Positions 51,936-60,882 of a stretch of DNA of 64,000 bases are shown here, in pieces; within the stretch, counting starts at the first letter, position 1, and every line of letters starts with the position of its first letter. The position numbers and the translations under genes were made by a program. The notes beneath the pieces were generated by a model, which saw only the letters and a list, made by a program, of their open reading frames with translations, made no database searches and was not told where the DNA came from. The stretch comes from Streptomyces sp. HmicA12. GTDB taxonomy: Bacteria; Actinomycetota; Actinomycetes; Streptomycetales; Streptomycetaceae. The stretch is from positions 186,001 through 250,000 of the forward strand of contig NZ_KB891842.1 of assembly GCF_000373565.1 (NCBI RefSeq), given 5' to 3'.

Positions 51936-52775
51936 ATGAAGCAGCACGACCCCGATCCGCCGCCGCCCCCGCCCGGCGGCATCCTCTGGGACACCGCGGG
52001 CGACATCCGCTCCCTCCTCGCGCTGCCCGCCGCGTTCATCCTCCAGGTCGCCCACCCCGCGGTCGGCGCCGGCGTCGACGACCACTCGGTGTTCCGTACC
52101 GACCCGTGGGGGCGCGGCGAACGCTCGCTCACCTCGGTCCTGCTCTGGGTCTACGGGGGAGAGGCCGCCGCCGAGGAGGGCCGGCGCCTGCGCCGGATCC
52201 ACCGCGACATCCAGGGCACCGACCCGCACGGCCGCCGCTACCACGCGCTGACCCCGGCCCACTACGCATGGGTCCACGCCACCGGCTACCCCGTGGCCCG
52301 CTACGCCCGCCGCTACTTCTCCCGGCCGTTCACGCCCGAGGAGGACGAACGGTTCTACGCGGAGTGGCTGATGGTCGGCCGGATCCTCGGCATCCATGAC
52401 CGGGACATGCCACAGACGGTCGAGGAGTTCTGGCCGTACTACGAGAAGGTGCTCGCGCAGGAGATCGGGTCGAACCCGGTCGTCGCCGAGCTCACGGCCG
52501 TGCACCGGGACGTTCCTCCGCCGCCCGGGTCCCGGGTGCTGAGGGTGCTCTGGCCGCTGCTGCGTCCCGCGCTCACCCGGGTTCTCCGGTTCCTGTCGAT
52601 CGGGCTGCTCCCGCCCGAGGCCCGCGCGGCGATCGGCCTGCCGTGGACCGCGCGGCAGGAACGGCGGTTGCGGCGCTGGGCGGTGCTGGTCCGGTGGGCC
52701 GGGCCGCGCCTGCCGGAGCGGCTCCGGTATCTGCCGCTCGCCCGTCGGGCGCGGGCGGCCTCGCGTCTGCCTTGA
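51936..52775 (+). CDS. MpaB/DUF2236-type oxygenase-like protein
   Basis: The 279-aa protein begins with a Pro-rich tail, then GILWDTAGDIRSLLALPAAFILQVAHPAVGAGVDDHSVFRTDPWGRGERSLTSV near residues 13-65. Its ER/QVAHPAVGAGV segment is typical of the MpaB/DUF2236 (latex-clearing-like) family, whose histidines bind haem b. A further segment is HYAWVHATGYPVARYARRYF near 108. AGGAAGCGGC precedes the ATG. The 200-base upstream gap holds the inverted repeat CCTGGGGTC/GACCCCAGG (51837-51845, 51888-51896). Confidence 0.85.
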   Translation: MKQHDPDPPPPPPGGILWDTAGDIRSLLALPAAFILQVAHPAVGAGVDDHSVFRTDPWGRGERSLTSVLLWVYGGEAAAEEGRRLRRIHRDIQGTDPHGRRYHALTPAHYAWVHATGYPVARYARRYFSRPFTPEEDERFYAEWLMVGRILGIHDRDMPQTVEEFWPYYEKVLAQEIGSNPVVAELTAVHRDVPPPPGSRVLRVLWPLLRPALTRVLRFLSIGLLPPEARAAIGLPWTARQERRLRRWAVLVRWAGPRLPERLRYLPLARRARAASRLP

Positions 52776-52814
52776 GCGGGTTCGTTGCCGGGTGCGAGTC
52801 CGGTGGATGGCCGG

Positions 52815-53017
52815 TCGCGCAGTTCCCCGCGCCCCTGAGGCATGCGGCTTCGCCGCTGCCTCCCCTGCGGACGCGCCCCTGAGATGGCGCACGGAGAGCG
52901 CATCTCAGGGGCGCGGGGAACGGCGCGAGAAGCCCCACCGGGCCGTCAGGCAGCGACGAAGCGTCCGTGGGCAGACGCGGATCTTTGAGGGGCGCGGGGA
53001 ACGGCGCGACCAGCCAC
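52815..53017. repeat. Three copies of the dispersed repeat with a terminator hairpin
   Basis: One reversed copy (52815-52839) and two forward copies (52903-52936 and 52986-53017) share the core GGGGCGCGGGGAAC followed by GGCGCG. A 15-base perfect stem, CGCGCCCCTGAGATG (52872-52886) with 52901-52915, lies within them, between convergent genes. Copies after the core diverge (AGAAGCCCC versus ACCAGCCAC). Confidence 0.85.
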
Positions 53018-53036
53018 CCACTGCCCCGCAGACGGA

Positions 53037-54518
53037 TCAGTGCCCGGCGTGCACCCCATTCGTCGCCGCGATCTGCTTCCACGACCGGGGCTGCTCGGGC
53101 CCGGCGACGGAAGCGGAGCGCAGCGCAGGCGCGCTCGGCTTCGACGGCTGGTACAGCCACGTGTCGAACAGCCCAGCCAGCGGCTTGCCGGACACCTTCT
53201 CCGCGTACGACACGAAGTCGGAGACCTTCGCGTTGCCGTACGCGTGCTGCCCCGGCCAGCCCTTGAGGATCTTGAAGAACTTCTTCTCGCCGACGGCGTT
53301 GCGCAACGCCTGGATGGCCATGGCGCCCCGGTCGTAGACGGCGGCGTCGAACTGGTTCTCCGCGCCGGGATCGCCCGGCTTCACCGTCCAGAACGCGTCG
53401 TCCGCCGGGTGCTGCGCGTACGCGTAGTCCGCGAGCTCCTGCGCCGTGCCCTCGCCCTCCTTCTCGGACCACAGCCACTGGCTGTACCGGGCGAAGCCCT
53501 CGTTGATCCAGATGTCCTTCCAGCCGTCGACGGAGACGCTGTCCCCGTACCACTGGTGCGCCAGCTCATGGACGACGACGGACACGTTGGAGCCGTTCGC
53601 GAACTGCTTCGGCGAGTAGAACGGCCGGGTCTGCGTCTCCAGCGCGAACGACGACGGCACGTTCGGCACGTACCCGCCGAGCGCGTCGAAGGGATACGGC
53701 CCGAACACCGACTCCAGCCACTCGGCGACCTCGGTGGTGCGCTCCACGCTCGCCTTCGCGGCGCCCTCGTTCGCGCCGAGATCCTTGCTGTAGGCGTTGA
53801 CGACGGGCAGCCCGTCCGCCGTCGTGTCCGTCGTGATGTCGAACTTGCCGACCGCCAGCGTCGTCAGGTACGTGGCCTGCGGCTTGCTGGAGCGCCAGTT
53901 GAAGCGGGTCCAGCCCAGCTTCGAACTCTGCGACTGCAGCGTGCCGTTGGAGATCGCCTGGGTGCCGTCGGGCACGGCGACCGACACGTCGTACGTGGCC
54001 TTGTCGAGGGGGTGGTCGTTCGACGGGAACCACCAGGCCGCCGACTCCGGCTCGTTGGCGAAGACGGCACCGTCCGGGGTGCGCTGCGGGGACGTGAATC
54101 CCCACAGCTTCACCTCGGACGGCTTGCCCGCGTACTTCACCACGACCGTGAAGGGGGTGCCCTTCGGAAGCCCGGCCGCGGGCGTCACCTCCAGCTCCTG
54201 CACACCGGACCTGGCGAACGCCGCCTTCTTCCCGTTCACCCGGACCTCGCTCGCGGTGAGCCCGAAGTCGAGGTTGAAGCGGGACAGGTCCTGCGTGGAG
54301 GAGGCGAGGATCGTCGCCGTGCCCTCCAGCAGGTCCGTCTTCGGCTGGTACTTCAGACGCAGGTCGTAGTGGGAGACGTCGTAGCCGCCGTTCCCGTACG
54401 TCGGGTAGTAGGGGTCGCCGATGCCCGAGGCCCCCGGAGAGAAGTCCGCGGCCGACGCCGGGATCGCCAGCATCAGGGCCGCGGCGAGCGCGCCGGGAGC
54501 GATGAGTCTGCGGTACAC
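53037..54518 (-). CDS. Exported M1-family zinc aminopeptidase
   Basis: The 493-aa protein has a Sec signal (hydrophobic core to about residue 23, ASAAD). Its zinc site is VVHELAHQWYGDS near residue 310 with the third ligand in INEGFARYSQW 18 residues later, the HExxH-x18-E pattern of M1. The exopeptidase-type motif reads SFALETQ, a variant of GAMEN. Compared with full M1 enzymes (about 850 aa) it lacks the long C-terminal helical domain, as is usual for secreted Streptomyces forms. It is divergent from the S15 gene. It would trim peptides outside the cell. Confidence 0.93.
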   Translation of the reverse strand: MYRRLIAPGALAAALMLAIPASAADFSPGASGIGDPYYPTYGNGGYDVSHYDLRLKYQPKTDLLEGTATILASSTQDLSRFNLDFGLTASEVRVNGKKAAFARSGVQELEVTPAAGLPKGTPFTVVVKYAGKPSEVKLWGFTSPQRTPDGAVFANEPESAAWWFPSNDHPLDKATYDVSVAVPDGTQAISNGTLQSQSSKLGWTRFNWRSSKPQATYLTTLAVGKFDITTDTTADGLPVVNAYSKDLGANEGAAKASVERTTEVAEWLESVFGPYPFDALGGYVPNVPSSFALETQTRPFYSPKQFANGSNVSVVVHELAHQWYGDSVSVDGWKDIWINEGFARYSQWLWSEKEGEGTAQELADYAYAQHPADDAFWTVKPGDPGAENQFDAAVYDRGAMAIQALRNAVGEKKFFKILKGWPGQHAYGNAKVSDFVSYAEKVSGKPLAGLFDTWLYQPSKPSAPALRSASVAGPEQPRSWKQIAATNGVHAGH

Positions 54519-54764
54519 GAGAGCTCCAAGTCGTAGGGACAGGCTGGGTGCCGACCGAGCGTGGACGGACCCGCGAGGACGCCGCGGCCGCCGTGCTTGA
54601 TCGCTGTCGCGAGCCTATTCAGCACCCGGCACCCCGGTCATGTCCATGGCCGCATCTGTCACACGATCGCCATTCGGCCGACATGGGCCATTCCGTCCCA
54701 CGCGCCTGTCATGCCACGCTATTGCCCTCTGTCGCACAGCAGTTGACCCGTGTAGCTTCCGCCC

Positions 54765-56771
54765 ATGCCGATACCTGCCAGACGCACGCACCGCCTCGGG
54801 AGAACCCTCGTGGGCGTGGCGACCGCCGGCCTGCTCGCCGTTCTCAGTGTTCTCGGTGGCCCCGGCCCCGCGGCCCACGCGGCGGCCCCCACCGAGTCGC
54901 GGCCCGTCTACTCGTACGCGAACGCGATCCGCGAATCCGTCTGGGTCGACACCAGGCTCGACGGAGACGGCGACGGGCGGACCGACCGGGTCGCCGTCGA
55001 CATCGTCCGCCCGCGCGAACCCGCCGCGCAGGGCCGCCGGATACCCGTGATCATGGACGCCAGCCCGTACTACTCCTGCTGCGGCCGCGGCAACGAGAAC
55101 CAGAAGAAGACGTACGACGCGGACGGGAACGTCGTGCAGATGCCGCTCTTCTACGACAACTACTTCGTGCCCCGCGGCTACGCCTTCGTCGGCGTCGACC
55201 TCGCCGGCACCAACCGCTCCGACGGCTGCGTCGACGTCGGCGGACGCTCCGACATCCAGTCCGCCAAGGCCGTCGTCGACTGGCTGAACGGCCGCGCCGA
55301 GGGCTACACCTCGCGGACGGGCGACACGCGCGCCCAGGCCACCTCATGGACCAACGGCCGGACCGGAATGATCGGCAAGAGCTACGACGCCACCGTCGCG
55401 AACGGCGTCGCCGCGACCGGCGTCGAGGGCCTGGAGACCATCGTCCCCATCGGCGGCATCTCCTCCTGGTACGACTACTACTTCCAGCAGGGCGCCCCGC
55501 TCTACGACTCGGGCCCCGAGTGGCTGTCCGACTACGTCGAGAGCCCCGAGGCCCGCGCCCGCTGCGCCGCTGTCCAGAAGCGACTTGTCGACGAAGCGCC
55601 CCGCAGCGGCGACTGGACCTCGCTGTGGCAGGAGCGCGACTACGTCAAGGACGCCCACAAGGTGAAGGCCAGCGTCTTCGTCGTGCACGGCATGCAGGAC
55701 CTCAACGTCCGCGCCAAGCACTTCGGCCAGTGGTGGGAGGCGCTCGCGAAGAACGGCGTCGAGCGCAAGATCTGGCTGGCGCAGACCGGTCACGTCGACC
55801 CGTTCGACTTCCGGCGCGCCGACTGGGTCGACACCCTGCACCGCTGGTTCGACCACGAACTCCTCGGCTACCGCAACGGCATCGACCGCGAGCCGATGGC
55901 CGACATCGAGCGCAGTCCCGACCACTGGACCACCGACACCGTGTGGCCGCCGCGCACGACGGCCGCCACCGCGCTGCGCCCCGGCAAGGGCGCCACCCCC
56001 GGCGTCGGCACGCTCGGCCTCGAGCCCGGCTCCGGCACGGAACGGTTCACCGACGACCCGGCCCTCAGCGAGACCGACTGGGCCGCGGACATCGACACCT
56101 CCACGCCCGGCAAGGCCGGATTCATCAGCCGCCCGCTCGGCAAGGACCTGCGCCTGTCCGGCTCCTCGAAGGTGACGGTCACCGCGACCCCGACGACGGC
56201 CACGGCCCACCTCTCCGCCGTCCTCGTCGACCTGGGCCCCGCCACCATCCGTGACTACGCGGGCGCCGGCGAGGGCATCGCGACGCTCGCCGAGCGCAGC
56301 TGCTGGGGCCCGAGCACCACGGGCGACAGCTCCTGCTTCAGGACCACGCGGGCCACGACGGCGGACGTCGACGCGACCGTGTTCAGCCGCGGCTGGGCCG
56401 ACCTCGGCACGTACGCGGACCCGGACCGGGGACGCCCGCTCACCCCGGGCAGGCCCTACACCCTCACGCTCTCCCTCGCCGCGAGCGACCACGTCGTACC
56501 GAAGGGGCACCGGCTCGCCCTGATCGTCGCGGGCACCGACAAGGACCTCATCGACCCGCCGTCCACCGCCCCGACGCTCGGCCTCGACCTGTCGCGCACC
56601 GAGGCCCGCGTCCCCGTCGTCGGCGGCGCCAAGGCGTTCGCGGCCGCCACCTCCGGGTCCACCACCTCCGGGTCCACCACCTCCGGATCCACCACCGGCA
56701 CGCCCCACTCGACCGCGGCCGACGGCCTGAGCACGCTGCGCCCGAGCCGCCCCGTCCCGGGAGGCAAGTAA
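54765..56771 (+). CDS. Exported X-Pro dipeptidyl-peptidase (S15)
   Basis: The 668-aa protein has a Sec signal ending near AHAAAPTE. The alpha/beta-hydrolase core has GMIGKSYDATVANGVAATGVEGLETIVPIGGISSWYDYY, where Ser of GKSYDAT is the nucleophile. The acid is Asp in VHGMQDLNVRAKHFG near 310, and His is in LAQTGHVDPFDFRRADW near 345. A beta-rich PepX C-terminal domain follows. The tail carries a short Ser/Thr/Gly repeat encoded by a 15-base tandem repeat. TAGCTT ends 6 bases before the ATG, suggesting a leaderless mRNA. It removes X-Pro dipeptides and is coupled to the M14 gene 3 bases downstream. Confidence 0.93.
   Translation: MPIPARRTHRLGRTLVGVATAGLLAVLSVLGGPGPAAHAAAPTESRPVYSYANAIRESVWVDTRLDGDGDGRTDRVAVDIVRPREPAAQGRRIPVIMDASPYYSCCGRGNENQKKTYDADGNVVQMPLFYDNYFVPRGYAFVGVDLAGTNRSDGCVDVGGRSDIQSAKAVVDWLNGRAEGYTSRTGDTRAQATSWTNGRTGMIGKSYDATVANGVAATGVEGLETIVPIGGISSWYDYYFQQGAPLYDSGPEWLSDYVESPEARARCAAVQKRLVDEAPRSGDWTSLWQERDYVKDAHKVKASVFVVHGMQDLNVRAKHFGQWWEALAKNGVERKIWLAQTGHVDPFDFRRADWVDTLHRWFDHELLGYRNGIDREPMADIERSPDHWTTDTVWPPRTTAATALRPGKGATPGVGTLGLEPGSGTERFTDDPALSETDWAADIDTSTPGKAGFISRPLGKDLRLSGSSKVTVTATPTTATAHLSAVLVDLGPATIRDYAGAGEGIATLAERSCWGPSTTGDSSCFRTTRATTADVDATVFSRGWADLGTYADPDRGRPLTPGRPYTLTLSLAASDHVVPKGHRLALIVAGTDKDLIDPPSTAPTLGLDLSRTEARVPVVGGAKAFAAATSGSTTSGSTTSGSTTGTPHSTAADGLSTLRPSRPVPGGK
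56648..56692 (+). repeat. Three 15-bp tandem repeats in the S15 tail
   Basis: Three units of CACCTCCGGGTCCAC (third with one change) encode the repeat T-S-G-S-T. This makes a low-complexity linker before the C-terminus, prone to length change. Confidence 0.85.
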
Positions 56772-56774
56772 CCG

Positions 56775-58058
56775 ATGAATCCCCGCAAACGCGCCCTCGC
56801 CCTGGCCGCCACCACGGTCACCCTCGCCGCGCCCCTCGTGGTGACCTCCCCGGCCCAGGCCACGTCCACCGCCCCGCGCACCGGCTTCGAGCGGACGAAC
56901 GGCGCCCGCTGGACGTCGCAGTCCGAGGAGCAGGACCTGCTCGCCGCCGTCGACAAGGCGTCCGACCGCGTCTCCGTCTCCCGCATCGGCACGACGAAGC
57001 AGGGCCGCCCGCTCCAGCTCGTCCGCATCGGGCAGCACCGCACGGCGAACACCGTGCTGCTGATCTGCAGCCAGCACGGCGACGAACCGTCCGGCCGCGA
57101 GGCCTGTCTCACCGAGATCCGCGACCTCGCCTACGCCAAGGACAAGGAGACCCGGCGCTTCGTGTCCCGCACGACCCTCCTCGTCGTGCCCACCGCCAAC
57201 CCCGACGGCCGCGCCGCCGACACCCGCGGCAACTCCGACGGCATCGACATCAACCGCGACCACCTCGCCCTGCAGACGGCGGAGGCCCGCGCGACGGCCG
57301 CCGTCATCCGCGACCGGAAGCCCGACATCATCTACGACCTGCACGAGTACGGGGCCACCCCCGAGTACTACGACAAGGACCTCTTCGACCTCTGGCCGCG
57401 CAACCTCAACACCGCGACCGCCGTGCACGACGAGGCCGAGAAACTGTCCGAGGAGTACGTCCGCCCGGCCGCCAACGCCGCCGGGCACTCCACGGGCACG
57501 TACGGCATCTGGACCGACCCCGTCACCGGCGACCCGATCAAGCAGACCGCGGGCGACGGCCAGGAACGCATCCTGCGCAACATGTCCGGCGTCAAGCACG
57601 CCCTCGGCCTGCTCATCGAGAGCCGCGTCGACCCCGGCACACCGCAGGAGGCGGCCGACGAGTCGCTGAACAACCGGCGCCGCCGCGACTCCCAACTGGC
57701 GGCGCTCGGCGGCTTGTTCACCTTCACCGGCGAGCGGCTCGGCCGGATCGAGGCCGCCACGGCAGCGGCCCGGGCCGCCGGGTACCGGGACAGCGGTCCG
57801 GTCTACGTCGGTGGCGCCGACAACGACCCCGCCGAACCCGCCGACATCATCCAGGACCCACCCTGCGGCTACCGCCTCACCGCCGCCCAATACGCCGAGT
57901 ACAAGGACGAGTTGGCGCTGCACGGCATCACCGTACGCACGACACGTGACGGGGCCTACGTCCCGCTGCGGCAGTCCGAGCGGGCCCTGGTCGCGCTGCT
58001 TCTCGACGCCCGCGCGCAGTACCACGTGACGGAAGGGGAGCCCGACACCAGCTGCTGA
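56775..58058 (+). CDS. Exported M14-family zinc carboxypeptidase-like protein
   Basis: The 427-aa protein has a Sec signal to about residue 29 (SPAQATS). Zinc ligands are HGDE in LLICSQHGDEPSGREACL near residues 96-113 and His in DIIYDLHEYGATPEYYD near 180. TANPDGRAADTRGNSDGIDINRDHLAL near 143-168 is the usual Asn-Arg substrate region. The catalytic Glu is probably in LLIESRVDPG near 277. The ATG is 3 bases after the S15 stop with GGGAGG upstream, so both are one operon. Exact specificity is open. Confidence 0.9.
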   Translation: MNPRKRALALAATTVTLAAPLVVTSPAQATSTAPRTGFERTNGARWTSQSEEQDLLAAVDKASDRVSVSRIGTTKQGRPLQLVRIGQHRTANTVLLICSQHGDEPSGREACLTEIRDLAYAKDKETRRFVSRTTLLVVPTANPDGRAADTRGNSDGIDINRDHLALQTAEARATAAVIRDRKPDIIYDLHEYGATPEYYDKDLFDLWPRNLNTATAVHDEAEKLSEEYVRPAANAAGHSTGTYGIWTDPVTGDPIKQTAGDGQERILRNMSGVKHALGLLIESRVDPGTPQEAADESLNNRRRRDSQLAALGGLFTFTGERLGRIEAATAAARAAGYRDSGPVYVGGADNDPAEPADIIQDPPCGYRLTAAQYAEYKDELALHGITVRTTRDGAYVPLRQSERALVALLLDARAQYHVTEGEPDTSC

Positions 58059-58078
58059 AAGCCGGTGAACGAGGTGGA

Positions 58079-58144
58079 GGGAGCGTCGGGTGTGGTAGGC
58101 CCTGAAGGGTGACAAACCCTCAGCAACCACCACCCGACGCTCCC
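58079..58144 (+). promoter_or_regulatory. Inverted repeat enclosing the BCCT start codon
   Basis: GGGAGCGTCGGGTG (58079-58092) is an exact reverse complement of 58131-58144; TGGT/ACCA extends the pairing inward. Inside, AGGGT/ACCCT (58106-58110 with 58116-58120) folds over the GTG start. TAGGCC ends 7 bases before that GTG, so transcription may instead begin inside the repeat. Function is inferred. Confidence 0.55.
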
Positions 58145-59827
58145 GTCGCGGACGAGGCGGCGACCGGCGGCCGGAGCCCCGCCACCGACCGGATCGTGTT
58201 CGGCGTGACCGCCGCGCTCACCCTGGCCTTCGTGATCTGGGGCTCCGTCGCCACCGACAACCTCGAAAGCGTCTCCACGAAGGCCCTCAACGGCCTGATC
58301 CACAACGGTGGTTGGGCCTTCATGCTCGCCGCCTCCGGCTTCGTCGTCTTCGCGCTCTGGCTGGCCGTGAGCCGGTACGGGAAGATCACCCTCGGCAAGG
58401 AGGGCGAGGAGCCGGAGTTCCGCACGGTCTCCTGGGTCGCCATGATGTTCAGCGCGGGCATGGGCATCGGCCTCATGTTCTACGGGGTCAGCGAACCCCT
58501 CGCGCACTTCACGACACCACCGCCCGGCACCGACCCGGTGGACGACGCCGAAGCCATGGAGACCGCCATGGCGACCACCCTCTTCCACTGGACGCTGCAC
58601 CCCTGGGCGATCTACGCGGTGGTCGGCCTCGCCATCGCCTACTCCACCTTCCGCAAGCGGCGCCGCCAGACCATCTCCTCCGTCTTCGTGCCGCTCATCG
58701 GCGAGCAGCGCGCGCACGGCGCGTGGGGCCGAGTCATCGACATCATCGCCATCTTCGCGACCCTGTTCGGCTCCGCGGCCTCGCTCGGTCTCGGTGCCCT
58801 GCAGATCGGCTCCGGCTTCGAGGTCCTGAACTGGATGGACAACGCGAGCACCGGCCTGCTCGTCGCGATCATCGCGGTGCTGACGGTCGCGTTCGTCGCG
58901 TCCGCCGTCTCGGGCGTCGAGAAGGGCATCCAGTGGCTGTCGAACACCAATATGGTGCTCGCACTGATCCTGGCGATCTTCGTCTTCATCGCGGGCCCGA
59001 CCATCATCGTGCTCGACCTGCTGCCCACCTCGCTCGGCGCCTACCTCGGCGACCTGCCGCAGCTCATCGGCCGCACCGAGGCGTCCAGCGGCAAGGGCGT
59101 CGCCGACTGGCTCGGCAGCTGGACGGTCTTCTACTGGGCCTGGTGGATCTCCTGGACGCCCTTCGTCGGCATGTTCATCGCGCGCATCAGCCGCGGCCGC
59201 ACGATCCGGCAGTTCGTGGGCGGCGTCATCCTCGTCCCCTCCACGGTCAGCCTGATCTGGTTCGCGATCTTCGGCGGTACGGCGATGAAGATGCAGGAGA
59301 GCGGGCAACTGGGTGACGCGACCACTCCGGAGGCCCAGCTCTTCGGCGTTCTGGACCAGTTCCCCCTCGCCACGGTGATGAGCCTGCTGGTCATGATCCT
59401 CGTCGGCATCTTCTTCGTGTCGGGCGCGGACGCCGCGTCGATCGTGATGGGCACGCTGTCCCAGAAGGGCGCGCTGGAACCCGGCCGCTTCGTCGTCATC
59501 TTCTGGGGCGTGGTGACCGGTGCCGTGGCCGCGGTCATGCTCCTGATCGGCGACGGCTCCGACAACGCGCTCACCGGACTGCAGAACCTCACGATCCTCG
59601 TCGCCGCGCCCTTCACCCTGGTGATGATCGGCATGTGCGTGGCCCTCATGCGCGACCTGCGCCAGGACCCGCTCATCGTCCGCGGCGACATGGGCACCGA
59701 GGTCGTCGAGGCGGCGGTCGTCGCCGGGCACGAGAAGTACGGCGGCGAGTTCGAGATCCGCATCGGCCCCGGCGACAGTCTGGAGACGGAGGGCGACCCC
59801 ATCGGACTGCATCACCACGAGGAGTGA
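58109..59827 (+). CDS. BCCT-family betaine/choline/carnitine transporter
   Basis: The 572-aa protein has 12 transmembrane segments. Family motifs are MMFSAGMGIGLMFYGVSEPLAHF near residues 111-133 and WAWWISWTPFVGMFIARISRGRTIRQFV near 340-370 (the Trp-rich substrate site, TM8). The cytosolic tail of about 70 residues is acidic and His-ended, a common osmosensing domain in betaine carriers. The GTG start is fixed by an in-frame TGA at 58103. It would take up compatible solutes. It follows the M14 gene by 50 bases on the same strand and is enclosed in an inverted repeat. Confidence 0.94.
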   Translation: MTNPQQPPPDAPVADEAATGGRSPATDRIVFGVTAALTLAFVIWGSVATDNLESVSTKALNGLIHNGGWAFMLAASGFVVFALWLAVSRYGKITLGKEGEEPEFRTVSWVAMMFSAGMGIGLMFYGVSEPLAHFTTPPPGTDPVDDAEAMETAMATTLFHWTLHPWAIYAVVGLAIAYSTFRKRRRQTISSVFVPLIGEQRAHGAWGRVIDIIAIFATLFGSAASLGLGALQIGSGFEVLNWMDNASTGLLVAIIAVLTVAFVASAVSGVEKGIQWLSNTNMVLALILAIFVFIAGPTIIVLDLLPTSLGAYLGDLPQLIGRTEASSGKGVADWLGSWTVFYWAWWISWTPFVGMFIARISRGRTIRQFVGGVILVPSTVSLIWFAIFGGTAMKMQESGQLGDATTPEAQLFGVLDQFPLATVMSLLVMILVGIFFVSGADAASIVMGTLSQKGALEPGRFVVIFWGVVTGAVAAVMLLIGDGSDNALTGLQNLTILVAAPFTLVMIGMCVALMRDLRQDPLIVRGDMGTEVVEAAVVAGHEKYGGEFEIRIGPGDSLETEGDPIGLHHHEE

Positions 59828-59835
59828 GCTCCGAT

Positions 59836-59876
59836 CCCGGCGGGGCCGCGGCGGTTCGCCTACCGCGGCCCCGCCG
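59836..59876. terminator. Bidirectional terminator with 15-bp perfect stem
   Basis: CCGGCGGGGCCGCGG (59836-59850) pairs with 59862-59876 around an 11-base loop. It follows the BCCT stop and overlaps the 3' end of the convergent oxidase gene. Confidence 0.85.
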
Positions 59877-60816
59877 GCCCCACCACCAACCCCGCGGCCT
59901 CCTCCGCACACCCCCACGCCACCGTCACGCCGGCCCCACCGTGCCCATAGTTGTGCACCAACACCCGTCCACCGCCGACGACTTCACGCTCGACCCGCAC
60001 GCCCGGCCGCGCCGGCCGCAACCCCACCCGATGCCCCACCACCCGCGCCCCCGCGATCTCCGGCCGCACCGCCGCACACCGCTTCACGATCGCCTCCGCC
60101 ACCCCGGGATCAGGCTCCAGCGACCAGGCGTCGACCTCCGCGGTGCCGCCGAGCAACAGCCGGCCTCCCGGCTGCGGAAAGAAGTACGTGGTCGCGTCCG
60201 ACGCCTCGTCGGCAGCCGTGTACCACGTGCGCACGCCCGGGTTCTCCACGATCACCAGCTGCCCCCGCACCGGCCGCACGGCGGCGTCCGGCACCAACTC
60301 CCGCGCCCCGAGCCCGGAACAGTTCACGACCACCGGAGCGACCCGCACCGCCTCGTCCAGCGACCGCACCTCACGCAGCTCCACCTCGACCCCCGCCGCC
60401 GCCAACTCCCCACGCAGCCAGGCCAGATGAACCGGCATGTCGATCAACGGCAGCCGCGCCGCGAGCCCTTCCGCCGTGTCCCGCAGGCCCGCCACCTCAC
60501 CGGCCCACTCCCCGAGCCCGGCAAGCCGCGTGCCCGCGTGTACGCCCTCGACCATGCGTACGCCGGTCTCCTCCGGCCGCCGCGCCCACTCCGCGTACCG
60601 CCGCAACGACTGTAGCGACCACGGACCCACCCGCTCCACCGGATCGATCCGGTACGGCCACCACAGCGCCCCCGCAACCGCCGAGGTGGTGCGCTCGGCG
60701 GGCTCGCGCGACCACACCCGCACGCGCCGCCCGCTCCGCGCCAGAACCAGGGCGGTGGCCATCCCCATGACCCCGCCGCCGACCACGATCACGTCACCGC
60801 TCGCCTCACTGTCCAC
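59860..60816 (-). CDS. D-amino-acid oxidase-like FAD enzyme
   Basis: The 318-aa protein has the FAD motif DVIVVGGGVMGMATALVLARSGRRVRVWSRE near residues 8-38, SAVAGALWWPYRIDP near 45, VVVNCSGLGARELVPD near 165 and the C-terminal VLVHNYGHGGAGVTVAWGCAEEAA. The His-Asn-Tyr-Gly-His-Gly-Gly motif is typical of D-amino-acid oxidases. It would deaminate D-amino acids to 2-oxo acids with H2O2 release. The GTG at 60816 has TACCGT 6 bases upstream and no ribosome site, so its mRNA is probably leaderless. It lies back-to-back with the next gene. Confidence 0.92.
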   Translation of the reverse strand: MDSEASGDVIVVGGGVMGMATALVLARSGRRVRVWSREPAERTTSAVAGALWWPYRIDPVERVGPWSLQSLRRYAEWARRPEETGVRMVEGVHAGTRLAGLGEWAGEVAGLRDTAEGLAARLPLIDMPVHLAWLRGELAAAGVEVELREVRSLDEAVRVAPVVVNCSGLGARELVPDAAVRPVRGQLVIVENPGVRTWYTAADEASDATTYFFPQPGGRLLLGGTAEVDAWSLEPDPGVAEAIVKRCAAVRPEIAGARVVGHRVGLRPARPGVRVEREVVGGGRVLVHNYGHGGAGVTVAWGCAEEAAGLVVGPAGPR

Positions 60817-60882
60817 GCCCGGACGGTAGCGGAATGTGTCATGCCGTGCTCAACGCGGGTGCGGGGTGGGGATACTCACACC

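Noticed and set aside
55344..58133. 929-codon antisense frame under the S15 and M14 peptidase genes
   Set aside because: Both sense genes have complete catalytic motifs; the antisense product has none.
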